A stretch of 64,000 bases of DNA. Origin: Rhipicephalus microplus. Taxonomy: Eukaryota; Arthropoda; Arachnida; Ixodida; Ixodidae. This document shows positions 47,849 to 57,500 of this stretch, in pieces; position 1 is the stretch's first letter, and each line of letters starts with the position of its first letter. Both the position numbers and the translations under genes were made by a program. Under the pieces are notes generated by a model. The model searched no databases, was not told the DNA's origin, and was given only the letters and a program-made list of their open reading frames with translations. Location of the stretch: positions 7,532,001 through 7,596,000 of the forward strand of contig NC_134701.1 of assembly GCF_043290135.1 (NCBI RefSeq), read 5' to 3'.

Positions 47849-49355
47849 TTTTTTCTTTGGGCTGATAGCTTTGAAGATATGTTCTGATGGTGGTGAGAGT
47901 GGAGCACGACTGTCTCCGTGGCGCAATTGGCTAACGCGATCGGCTGTTCACCGAAAGGTTGGAGGTACGAGCCCTCCCGGGAGTGGTGTGTTGCTTTTTT
48001 TATTTTGGGCTGATAGCTTTGAAGATATGTTCTGATGGTGGTGAGAGTGGAGCACGACTGTCTCCGTGGCGCAATTGGCTAGCGCGATCGGCTGTTAACC
48101 GAAAGGTTGGAGGTTCGAGCCCAACCGGTGGTGGTGCGGCGCTTTTTTTCCTTTGGCTGATAGCTATGAAGAAATCTTCTGACGGTGGTGAGAGTGGAGC
48201 ACGACTGTCTTCGTGGCGCAATTGGCTATGCGATCGGCTCTTAACTGAAAGGTTGGAGGTTCGAGCCCTCCCGGGAGTGGTGTGTTGCTTTTTTTCTTTG
48301 GGCTGATAGCTTTCAAAATATGTTCTGATGGTGGTGAGTGTGGAGCAGGACTGTCTTCGTGAAGCAATTGGCTAGCGCTATCGGCTGTTAACCGAAAGGT
48401 TGGAGGTTCGGGCCCACCTGGTGGTGGTGCGGCGCTTTTTTATTTTGGGCTGATAGCTTTGAAGATATGTTTTGATGGTGGTGAGAGTGGAGCAGGACTG
48501 TCTCCGTGGCGCAATGGGCTAGCGCGATCGGCTGTTAACCGAAAGGTTGGAGGTACGAGCCCACCCGGTGGTGGTGCGGCGCTTGTTTTTCTTTAGGCTG
48601 ATAGCTTTGAAGATATGTTCTGATGGTGGTGAGACTGGAGCACGACTGTCTCCGTGGCGCAATTGGCTAACGCGATCGGCTGTTAACCGAAAGGTTGGAG
48701 GTACGAGCCCTCCCGGGAGTGGTGTGTTGCTTTTTTTATTTTGGGCTGATAGCTTTGAAGATATGTTCTGAAGGTGGTGAGAGTGGAGCACGACTGTCTC
48801 CGTGGCGCAATTGGCTAGCGCAATCGGCTGTTAACCGAAAGTTTGGAGGTACGAGCCCACCTGGTGGTGGTGCGGCGCTTTTTTTTCTTTGGGCTGATAG
48901 CTTTGAAGATATGTTCTGATGGTGGTGAGAGTGGAGCACGACTGTCTCCATGGCGCAATTGGCTATTCGATAGGCTGTTAACTGAAAGGTTTGAGGTTCG
49001 AGCTCTTCCGGGAGTGGTGTGTTGCTTTTTTTATTTTGGGCTGATAGCTTTGAAGATATGTAATAACAGTGGTGAGAGTGGAGCACGACTGTCTCCGTGG
49101 CGCAATTCGCTAGCGCGATCGGCTGTTAACCGAAAGATTGGAGGTACGAGCCCACCCGGTGGTGGTGCGGCGCTTTTTTTTCTTTGGGCTGATAGCTTTG
49201 AAGATATGTTCTGATGGTGTTGAGAGTGGAGCAGGACTGTCTCCGTGGCGCAATGGGCTAGCGCGATCGGCTGTTAACCGAAAGGTTGGAGGTACGAGCC
49301 CACCCGGTGGTGGTGCGGCGCTTGTTTTTCTTTGGGCTGATAGCTTTGAAGATAT
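47849..49355 (+). repeat. Satellite block D: about 10 tRNA-Asn-derived monomers
   Basis: A short array between cassette X copy 2 and the gypsy element, matching 37871-39377 monomer for monomer. It ends at GAAGATAT, whose last four bases are the left copy of the gypsy target duplication. Confidence 0.93.
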
Positions 49356-49529
49356 TGCTACCTGTAGGCTGCCACAAACCATAGTGCGAATGCGCGTGTG
49401 CGCCCGACGAGGAAGATGAGGCTCGCTGGCTGCTCGAGCTCGGAGCCAGACTGGCCAGTGCTGCAACCGCTCTTGCAAATATATTTTTCGAATATATTCG
49501 CAATACTTTGTCTCGTTACTCACGTAACA
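49356..49529 (+). repeat. Gypsy 5' LTR (174 bp)
   Basis: It begins TGCTACCTGTAGG and ends CTCACGTAACA. An AT-rich stretch (AAATATATTTTTCGAATATATTCG) about 50 bp before its end is the only TATA-like region and is a likely promoter core. The LTR is short for the group but matches the 3' copy in length and, by eye, in every base. Confidence 0.93.
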
Positions 49530-49533
49530 TATT

Positions 49534-49551
49534 TGGTGGAGGTGGAACGAT
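49534..49551 (+). other. Candidate primer binding site
   Basis: TGGTGGAGGTGGAACGAT begins four bases after the LTR end. A TGG at this place would pair with the CCA end of a tRNA primer. I could not match it confidently to a tRNA, so the primer is unassigned. Confidence 0.35.
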
Positions 49552-49603
49552 CCCCGTCCTCACCACGCAGCTCCGCAGTGGCCGCATCCTCCAGCTTTCC
49601 GCC

Positions 49604-50788
49604 ATGGCTTCCAGTGACAACGCGTCCGCTTCATCATCTGCGGCTTCTCCGACAACCTTTGTCGCCGTCCAAACACCACGTGATCCCGGGACATTTTCTG
49701 CGCAACCTGGCCTCGACGTCGACAAATGGCTTCGCCTTTATGAACGGGTCAGTCAAACTCACCGTTGGGACCCTACCATGATGCTCGCTAATGTTCTCTT
49801 CTACTTGGACGGAACCCCGCGTGTCTGGTACGAGACAAATGAGTCCGAACTCACCAGCTGGGACACGTTCAAGGAGAAGCTACGTGACATCTTTGGGGAC
49901 CCGACCGGTCGCCACGCAGCTGCACGACAGGAGCTGGCTACCCGTGTCCAGTCGCCAACTGAATCGTATGTGTCATACATCCAAGAAGTTCTCGCCCTTT
50001 GCCGAAAAGTGGACGAGGCGATGTCTGAGGCTGAAAAGGTTGGACACGTTTTGAAGGGGATCGCGGACGACGCCTTCAATTTGCTGGTGTACACTAACGT
50101 CTCGACCATCGACCGTGTAATTCAAGAATGCCGCCGTTTCGAAACAGCAAAAAGCCGTCGGGTGCGCCCTCCTTTTTCTCGGTTGCCAAACACGGCGGCT
50201 ACGTCCACCTGCTCCGATTCTACCGTCACACCGCCCTTTGAGCAGAGTGTAACGCGTATCGTTCGACGGGAACTTGAAGCAGCAAGTCCAGCGCCGCTTC
50301 AGCCCACTTCTTTCGAACATACGATACCGACAACCCCCGCGATCTCCGTTATTCAGGCGGTCGTACGACAAGAATTCGCCAACCGCGGGTTCCCTGATGC
50401 TTGCCCCATCTCTTGCCCCTCCTCCAGACCAATTCCCACTAATGCACCTCGACGTGACCCATTTGTTGCTCCACGATCTCGCAACCCGGCGGAATGGCGA
50501 ACTCCTGACGACAAACCGATCTGCTTCCGGTGCCACCGCGTTGGACATGTCTCCCGCTACTGCCGTGCCTCCTGGACGCCGCCACATAGGAGCCAGTTTT
50601 TCGCACCTTATAGCCCATATGAAGATCTTCGCCGGTATTCGTCCAGCCGTACCGCCCCTGCTTTCGACACGTCTAACAGCCGCCTTCCTGCTCGTTCTCC
50701 GTCCCCTCAACGCCGTCGTTCCCCGTCGCCCCAGCCACGCCGCCATCACTCGCCGCCTAACTTTTCATCGTACCCGACGGAAAACTAG
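49604..50788 (+). CDS. gag: Gypsy gag polyprotein (394 aa)
   Basis: The first ATG in frame, at 49604 in the context GCCATGG, is chosen as the start; the frame is open further upstream but without an ATG. The product has the retrotransposon gag fold around residues 40-180, with YLDGTPRVWYE, SWDTFKEKLRDIFG and AARQELATRVQSPTESYVSYI. A zinc knuckle CFRCHRVGHVSRYC (CX2CX4HX4C, 50522-50563) comes near residue 310. The C-terminal tail is rich in Ser, Pro and Arg. Gag forms the particle that packages element RNA. The frame ends at TAG 50786-50788, beyond the point where the pol frame opens. Confidence 0.9.
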   Translation: MASSDNASASSSAASPTTFVAVQTPRDPGTFSAQPGLDVDKWLRLYERVSQTHRWDPTMMLANVLFYLDGTPRVWYETNESELTSWDTFKEKLRDIFGDPTGRHAAARQELATRVQSPTESYVSYIQEVLALCRKVDEAMSEAEKVGHVLKGIADDAFNLLVYTNVSTIDRVIQECRRFETAKSRRVRPPFSRLPNTAATSTCSDSTVTPPFEQSVTRIVRRELEAASPAPLQPTSFEHTIPTTPAISVIQAVVRQEFANRGFPDACPISCPSSRPIPTNAPRRDPFVAPRSRNPAEWRTPDDKPICFRCHRVGHVSRYCRASWTPPHRSQFFAPYSPYEDLRRYSSSRTAPAFDTSNSRLPARSPSPQRRRSPSPQPRRHHSPPNFSSYPTEN

Positions 50789-53700
50789 ACAGTGCAGCCC
50801 CTGGAGGTAGTGCTGCATCATCCCTGTCTGAACCAAACCCTCCATTGACGCTTCATACGAACAAAAATCTTGTCGATGTACACGTGGACGGTATTTCTCT
50901 GTCGGCACTTGTCGATACTGGCGCTCATGTGTCCATAATCAGCGTTCATCTTTGTCGCCGCTTAAGAAAAGTACTCACGCCCCCTGCTACCGAAGCTGTA
51001 CGTGTGGCCGATGGCGGCACTGTTCCTGTCATTGGCATGTGTACGGCTCGCATACGCATCGCCGACCGTTACATCCCTGTTCTATTCACGGTGCTCCAGA
51101 ACTGTCCTCATGACCTCATCTTAGGGATGGACTTCCTGTCGACCCATTCTGCTCTCATCGACTGTTCCGCTGGTACTCTTTGCTTAGACCTTCCTCTTCA
51201 GCCGGATATTCACCCTGAACCTCAACACGGCCTTTCTGCCACAGACTTCCTCCGCTTACCGCCTAAAGCCCTCACATTCACCGAATTTGCCACGACCTCA
51301 CCCGTATTGGATGGGAATTACATCGTCACGCCGATTCCTGATGTCCTACTGGCACGTGACGTCACCGTCCCTCACTGCATCGTAACTGTAGCCTCCAACC
51401 GGACCCGTCTACCCGTCATAAATTTCGGCTTCACAAAGCAAGTCCTCCCTGAAGGCATCCTAATTGCCACGTTGCGGTCCTTAGCCGATGATCACGTCAC
51501 CACTTTCGCAGCCGACGCATGCCCCAATTTTCCTTGTCGCCCACTCGATGCCACATGCCTCGACATGTCAATACGTCCCATGATCGACCCTGACCTTCCC
51601 CCAGCGCAATCAGCCGCTCTCGCACGCCTTCTAGCTTCCTACCGTGACATCTTCGACCTTGACGACCGCCCACTCGGCCAAACTTCTCTTGTAAAGCACC
51701 GCATCAACACCGGTGATGCTGCTCCCATTCACCGTCGACCGTATCGCGTGTCCGCGTCGGAGCGCCAGATTATTCAAGCTGAAGTGAATAAGATGTTAAC
51801 TAAAGGCATTATTGAGCCCTCATCAAGCCCATGGGCGTCACCCGTCGTCCTGGTTAAAAAGAAGGACAACACATGGCGTTTTTGCATCGATTACCGGCAT
51901 CTAAATCGAATCACCAAAAAGGACGTGTATCCTTTACCACGTATTGATGACGCCCTCGATTGTCTCCACGGCGCACGCTACTTTTCATCCATCGACCTTC
52001 GTTCTGGTTATTGGCAGATTGCCGTAGACGAGAAAGACCAAGAAAAGACCGCCTTCATCACTCCAGATGGCCTATACCAATTCAAGGTTATGCCCTTCGG
52101 TCTATGCAATGCCCCCGCCACGTTCGAACGTATGATGGACTCTCTGCTACACGGGTTCAAATGGTCAACATGCCTGTGTTACCTAGACGACGTCCTCGTA
52201 TTTGCACCTACGTTTGAGACCCACCTTGAGCGTCTGTCGGCCATTCTCGACGTCTTCCGCAAAGCTGGCCTCCAGTTGAACTCCTCGAAGTGTCACTTCG
52301 GCCGCCGACAGATTACCGTGCTGGGCCACCTTGTCGATGCTTCTGGTGTGAGACCGGACCCTGAGAAAATTCGTGCCGTCACGAGTTTCCCAGTACCCCA
52401 ATCCGCCAAAGATGTCCGGAGCTTTGTGGGACTTTGCTCCTACTTTAGGCGGTTCGTGAAAGATTTTGCGGCAATCGCCCAACCACTTACCGATCTTTTG
52501 AAGAAAGGCGTTCCATTTTCGTGGGGGTCCACTCAAGCTGCCGCCTTCTCTCACCTCATAACACTTTTGACGACGCCCCCTATCCTCGCCCACTTTGACC
52601 CATCTGCCCGAACTGAGGTCCGAACTGATGCCAGTGGTCACGGTATCGGAGCCGTTCTCGCCCAATGCCAACAGGGACACGACCGCGTTATCGCGTATGC
52701 TAGCCGCCTCCTTACACCTGCAGAGCGTAACTATTCGATCACGGAGCGAGAATGCCTTGCTCTTGTCTGGGCGGTCTCAAAATTCCGTCCATATTTATAT
52801 GGCACTCACTTTTCCGTCGTCACCGACCACCACGCGCTCTGCTGGCTTTCATCCTTAAGAGATCCTACAGGTCGACTTGGTCGCTGGGCTCTGCGACTGC
52901 AAGAATACACCTTTTCTGTGATATACAAGTCTGGACGCCTGCACCAGGACGCCGATTGCCTTTCTCGCTATCCAGTTGACCCATCGGCCACCATACCTGA
53001 CAACGACGCCTGCGTGTGCTCCGTTTCTCAACTGAACCACATAGCCGACGAGCAACGCCGTGATGCAGCCCTACGAGCTATCATTGAGCGCCTCGACTCC
53101 TCCCCATCGAACCGATCCTATCGCTCGTTCGTACTCCAGAATGGCACATTATACCGGCATAACTTCCATCCAGACGGCCCATCTCTGCTGCTTGCCATAC
53201 CCAAACACCTCCGCTTGGCTGTACTCCACGAACTTCATGACGTTCCTACTGCCGGTCACCTGGGTGTGTCCCGCACATACGACCGGATTCGCCGTCGCTT
53301 CTATTGGCCAGGTCTGGCACGGTCCGTCAGAAGATACGTCGCGGCGTGTGAGGAATGTCAGCGCCGCAAAACACCATCGACGCTTCCGGCTGGGCGCCTT
53401 CAACCACTCGATATTTCTACGGAACCTTTCTTTCGCGTCGGCTTGGACTTACTCGGCCCTTTTCCTCTGTCTTCTGCTGGCAACAGGTGGATAGCTGTGG
53501 CCACAGACTACGCCACACGCTACGCAATCACACGCGCCCTTCCAACAAGTTGCGCCACTGACGTCGCCGATTTTCTTCTACACGACGTGATCTTGCAACA
53601 TGGTGCTCCACGCCAGCTGCTCACGGACCGAGGCCGCACATTTCTATCGAAAGTCATAGCGGACATCCTACGCTCTTGTGCAACACGCCACAAGCTCACT

Positions 53701-54294
53701 ACGTCGTACCATCCGCAAACAAATGGCCTCACAGAACGCCTGAACCGAACCCTAACTGACATGCTTGCAAAGTACGTTTCCTCAGATCACTCTGACTGGG
53801 ACATCGCTTTACCATACGTGACATTTGCCTACAATTCTTCGCGCCACGACACGGCTGGTTACTCCCCTTTTTTCTTGCTGTTCGGCCGCGAACCCACATT
53901 ACCCCTCGATACGACGATTCCGTTACCAGCAGCTCCAACTTCACAATATGCTCTGGACGCCATCAGCCGGGCCGCCCACGCACGCGAAACCGCTCGTGCT
54001 CGCCTTCTGACCTCCCAAGCAAACCAACGGCGTCGGTACGACCAACGACACCGCGATGTGCACTTTTCGCCCGGTTCGTTGGTTCTGCTGTGGTCTCCGA
54101 CCAGGCACGTTGGCCTGTCTGACAAGCTGCTCTCTCGGTACACAGGGCCCTACAGAGTGCTTCGTGAGGTGACTCCCGTCACTTATGAAATCACTCCTGC
54201 TGCCTCGCCGTCTTCATCCACCCCTAGGGCCACCGACATCGTACACGTCGCACGCCTGAAGCAGTACCACTCGCCCAATGATCTTGACATCTAG
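50761..54294 (+). CDS. pol: Gypsy pol polyprotein: protease, RT, RNase H, integrase
   Basis: The frame opens at 50761, overlaps the end of gag by 28 bp and lies in the -1 frame relative to it, so it is probably made by frameshifting as a gag-pol fusion. Counting from a leucine codon at 50845: aspartic protease DTG at residue 24 with LILGMDFL later; RT with DLRSGYWQIAV, MPFGLCNAPATF and YLDD at 446; RNase H TDASGHGIGAVL from about 594; integrase zinc finger H-H-C-C (Cys 835 and 838); integrase DDE residues D868, D928 and E964, giving the DD35E spacing; and a GPY/F module, YTGPYRVL, at about 1099. All catalytic residues are present and there are no internal stops. Confidence 0.92.
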   Translation, partial: LFIVPDGKLDSAAPGGSAASSLSEPNPPLTLHTNKNLVDVHVDGISLSALVDTGAHVSIISVHLCRRLRKVLTPPATEAVRVADGGTVPVIGMCTARIRIADRYIPVLFTVLQNCPHDLILGMDFLSTHSALIDCSAGTLCLDLPLQPDIHPEPQHGLSATDFLRLPPKALTFTEFATTSPVLDGNYIVTPIPDVLLARDVTVPHCIVTVASNRTRLPVINFGFTKQVLPEGILIATLRSLADDHVTTFAADACPNFPCRPLDATCLDMSIRPMIDPDLPPAQSAALARLLASYRDIFDLDDRPLGQTSLVKHRINTGDAAPIHRRPYRVSASERQIIQAEVNKMLTKGIIEPSSSPWASPVVLVKKKDNTWRFCIDYRHLNRITKKDVYPLPRIDDALDCLHGARYFSSIDLRSGYWQIAVDEKDQEKTAFITPDGLYQFKVMPFGLCNAPATFERMMDSLLHGFKWSTCLCYLDDVLVFAPTFETHLERLSAILDVFRKAGLQLNSSKCHFGRRQITVLGHLVDASGVRPDPEKIRAVTSFPVPQSAKDVRSFVGLCSYFRRFVKDFAAIAQPLTDLLKKGVPFSWGSTQAAAFSHLITLLTTPPILAHFDPSARTEVRTDASGHGIGAVLAQCQQGHDRVIAYASRLLTPAERNYSITERECLALVWAVSKFRPYLYGTHFSVVTDHHALCWLSSLRDPTGRLGRWALRLQEYTFSVIYKSGRLHQDADCLSRYPVDPSATIPDNDACVCSVSQLNHIADEQRRDAALRAIIERLDSSPSNRSYRSFVLQNGTLYRHNFHPDGPSLLLAIPKHLRLAVLHELHDVPTAGHLGVSRTYDRIRRRFYWPGLARSVRRYVAACEECQRRKTPSTLPAGRLQPLDISTEPFFRVGLDLLGPFPLSSAGNRWIAVATDYATRYAITRALPTSCATDVADFLLHDVILQHGAPRQLLTDRGRTFLSKVIADILRSCATRHKLTTSYHPQTNGLTERLNRTLTDMLAKYVSSDHSDWDIALPYVTFAYNSSRHDTAGYSPFFLLFGREPTLPLDTTIPLPAAPTSQYALDAISRAAHARETARARLLTSQANQRRRYDQRHRDVHFSPGSLVLLWSPTRHVGLSDKLLSRYTGPYRVLREVTPVTYEITPAASPSSSTPRATDIVHVARLKQYHSPNDLDI

Positions 54295-54313
54295 AGGCGC
54301 CGAGACGGCGCCT
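54295..54313 (+). other. GC-rich hairpin directly after the pol stop
   Basis: AGGCGCC, a five-base loop GAGAC, then GGCGCCT form a perfect 7-bp stem immediately after TAG 54292-54294. It could act on RNA stability, packaging or 3' processing; no role is established here. Confidence 0.6.
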
Positions 54314-54319
54314 TTGCCG

Positions 54320-54329
54320 ACGGGGGTTA
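54320..54329 (+). other. Polypurine tract candidate
   Basis: A GGGGG-containing stretch, ACGGGGGTTA, abuts the 3' LTR, where plus-strand synthesis is primed in LTR elements. It is short and ends in TTA, so it is only a fair match. Confidence 0.45.
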
Positions 54330-54503
54330 TGCTACCTGTAGGCTGCCACAAACCATAGTGCGAATGCGCGTGTGCGCCCGACGAGGAAGATGAGGCTCGC
54401 TGGCTGCTCGAGCTCGGAGCCAGACTGGCCAGTGCTGCAACCGCTCTTGCAAATATATTTTTCGAATATATTCGCAATACTTTGTCTCGTTACTCACGTA
54501 ACA
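54330..54503 (+). repeat. Gypsy 3' LTR (174 bp)
   Basis: Same length and, by direct reading, the same sequence as the 5' LTR. It is followed at once by ATAT and the continuing satellite monomer. Confidence 0.93.
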
Positions 54504-57500
54504 ATATGTTCTGATGGTGGTGAGACTGGAGCACGACTGTCTCCGTGGCGCAATTGGCTAACGCGATCGGCTGTTAACCGAAAGGTTGGACCGAGCCCAC
54601 CCGGTGGTGGTGCGGCGCTTTTTTTTCTTTGGGCTGATAGCTTTGAAGATATGTTCTGATGGTGGTGAGAGTGGAGCACGACTGTCTCCGTGGCGCAATT
54701 GGCTAGCGCAATCGGCTGTTAACCGAAAGGTTGGAGGTACGAGCCCACCTGGTGGTGGTGCGGCGCTTTTTTTTTCTTTGGGCTGATAGCTTTGAAGATA
54801 TGTTCTGATGGTGGTGAGAGTGGAGCACGACTGTCTCCAAGGCGCAATTGGCTATTCGATAGGCTGTTAACTGAAAGGTTTGACGTTCGAGCTCTTCCGG
54901 GAGTGGTGTGTTGCTTTTTTTATTTTGGGCTGATAGCTTTGAAGATATGTAATAACGGTGGTGAGAGTGGAGCACGACTGTCTCCGTGGCGCAATTGGCT
55001 AGCGCGATCGGCTGTTAACCGAAAGGTTGGAGGTACGAGCCCACCCGGTGGTGGTGCGGTGCTTTTTTTTTCTTTGGGCTGGTAGCTCTGAAGATATGTT
55101 CTGATGGTGTTGAGAGTGGAGCAGGACTGTCTCCGTGGCGCAATGGGCTAGCGCGATCGGCGGTTAACCGAAAGGTTGGAGGTACGAGCCCACCCGGTGG
55201 TGGTGCGGCGCTTGTTTTTCTTTGGGCTGATAGCTTTGAAGATATGTTCTGATGGTGGTGAGAGTGGAGCACGACTGTCTCCGTGGCGCAATTGGCTAAC
55301 GCGATCGGCTGTTAACCGAAAGGTTGGAGGTACGAGCCCTCCCGGGAGTGGAGTGTTGCTTTATTTATTTTGGGCTGATAGCTTTGAAGATATGTTCTGA
55401 TGGTGGTGAGAGTGGAGCACGACTGTCTCCGTGGCGCAATTGGCTAGCGCGATCGGCTGTTAACCGAAAGGTTGGAGGTACGAGCCCACCCGGTGGTGGT
55501 GCGGCGATTTTTTTTCTTTGGGCTGATAGCTCTGAAAAAATGTTCAGACAGTGGTGAGAGTGGAGCACGGCTGTCTCCGTGGCGCAATTGGCTAGCGCGA
55601 TCGGCTATTAACCGAAAGGTTGGAGGTACGAGCCCACCCGGTGGTGGTGCGGCGCTTTTTTTTCTTTGGGCTGATAGCTTTGAAGATATGTTCTGATGGT
55701 GGTGAGAGTGGAGCAGGACTGTCTCCGAGGCGCAATCGGCTAACGCGATCGGCTGTTAACCGAAAGGCTCGAGGTACGAGCCCTCCCGGGAGTGGTGTGT
55801 TGCTTTTTATATTTTGGGCTGATAGCTTTGAAGATACGTTCTGATATTGTTGAGAGTGAAGCAGGACTGTCTCCGTGGCGCAATGGGCTAGCGCGATCGG
55901 CTGTTAACCGAAAGGTTGGAGGTACGAGCCCGACCGGTGGTGGTGCGGCGCTTGTTTTTCTTTGGGCTGATAGCTTTGAAGATATGTTCTGATGGTGGTG
56001 AGAGTGGAGCACGACTGTCTCCGTGGCGCAATTGGCTAACGCGATCGGCTGTTAACCGAAAGGTTGGAGGTACGAGCCCTCCCGGGAGGAGTGTGTTGCT
56101 TTTTTTTTGGGCTGATAGCTTTGAAGATATGTTCTGATGGTGGTGAGAGTGGAGCACGACTGTCTCCGTGGCGCAATGGGCTAGCGCGATCGGCTGTTAA
56201 CCGAAAGGTTGGAGGTACGAGTCCACCCGATGGTGGTGCGGCGCTTTTTTTCCTTTGAGCTGATAGCTATGAAGAAATCTTCTGACGGTGGTGAGAGTGG
56301 AGCACGACTGTCTTCGTGGCGCAATTGGCTATGCGATCGGCTCTTAACTGAAAGGTTGGAGGTTCGAGCCCTCCCGGGAGTGGTGTGTTGCTTTTTTTTC
56401 TTTGAGCTGATAGCTTTCAAAATATGTTCTGATGGTGGTGAGTGTGGAGCAGGACTGTCTCCGTGAAGCAATTGGCTAGCGCGATCGGCTGTTAACCGAA
56501 AGGTTGGAGGTACGAGCCCACCCGGTGGAGGTGCGGCGCTTTTTTTTCTTTGGACTGATAGCTTTGAAGCTATGTTCTGATGGTGGTGAGAGTGGAGCAC
56601 GGATGTCTCCGTGGCGCAAATGGCTAGCGCGATCGGCTGTTAACCGAGAGGTTGGAGGTTCGAGCCCACCCGGTGGTAGTGCGGCGATTTTTTTCCTTAG
56701 GGCTGATAGCTCTGAAGAAATGTTCTGACGGTGGTGAGAGTGGAGCATGACTGTCTCCATGGTGCAATTGGCTATGCGATCGGCTGTTAACTGAAACGTT
56801 GGAGGTTCGAGCCCTCGCGGGAGTGGTGTGTTGCTTTTTTTTGGGGGCTGATAGCTTTGAAGATATGTTCTGATGGTGGTAAGAGTGGAGCAGGACTGTC
56901 TCCTTGGCGCAATTGGCTAGCGCAATCGGCTGTTAACCGAAAGGTTTGAGGTTCGGGCCCACCCGGTGCTGGTGCGGCGCTTTCTTTTCTTTGGGCTGAT
57001 AGCTTTGAAGATGTGTTCTGATGGTGGTAAGAGTGGAGCACGACTGTCTCCGTGGCGCATTTGGCTAGCGCTATCGGCTGTTAACCGAAAAGTTGGAGGT
57101 TCGGGCCCACCTGGTGGTGGTGCGGCGCTTTTTTTTCTTTGGGCTGATAGCTTTGAAGATATGTTCTGATGGTGGTGAGAGTGGAGCACGAATGTCTCCG
57201 TGGCGCAATTGGCTAGCGCGATCGGCTGTTAATCGAAAGGTTGGAGGTACGAGCCCACCCGGTGGTGGTGCGGCGCTTTTTTTTCTTTGGGCTGATAGCT
57301 TTGAAGATATGTTCTGATGGTGGTGAGAGTGGAGCAGGACTGTCTCCGTGGCGCAATCGGCTAGCGCGATCGGCTGTTAACCGAAAGGTTAGAGGTACGA
57401 GCCCTCCCGGGAGTGGTGTGTTGCTTTTTTTATTTTGGGCTGATAGCTTTGAAGATATGTTCTGATGGTGGTGAGAGTGGAGCACGACTGTCTCCGTGGC

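Larger units (their letters stand above)
49356..54503 (+). mobile_element. Complete Ty3/gypsy LTR retrotransposon, young
   Basis: The element is 5148 bp with two 174-bp LTRs that I read as identical, each starting TG and ending CA. It is flanked by ATAT at 49352-49355 and 54504-54507, a 4-bp target duplication; the empty site GAAGATATGTTCTG is what every neighbouring monomer shows. It has gag and pol, with pol in the order protease, RT, RNase H, integrase, which defines Ty3/gypsy. I see no envelope-like frame and no chromodomain. Identical LTRs and uninterrupted frames point to a recent insertion that may still be functional. Confidence 0.93.

Noticed and set aside
49973..50749. 258-codon minus-strand frame over gypsy gag
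   Set aside because: It is an antisense shadow of gag with no recognisable domain.
52183..52680. 165-codon minus-strand frame over gypsy RT/RNase H
   Set aside because: Antisense shadow of a highly conserved coding region.
49356..54503. Endogenous retrovirus with an envelope gene
   Set aside because: There is no frame between the pol stop at 54294 and the 3' LTR at 54330, so there is no room for env.
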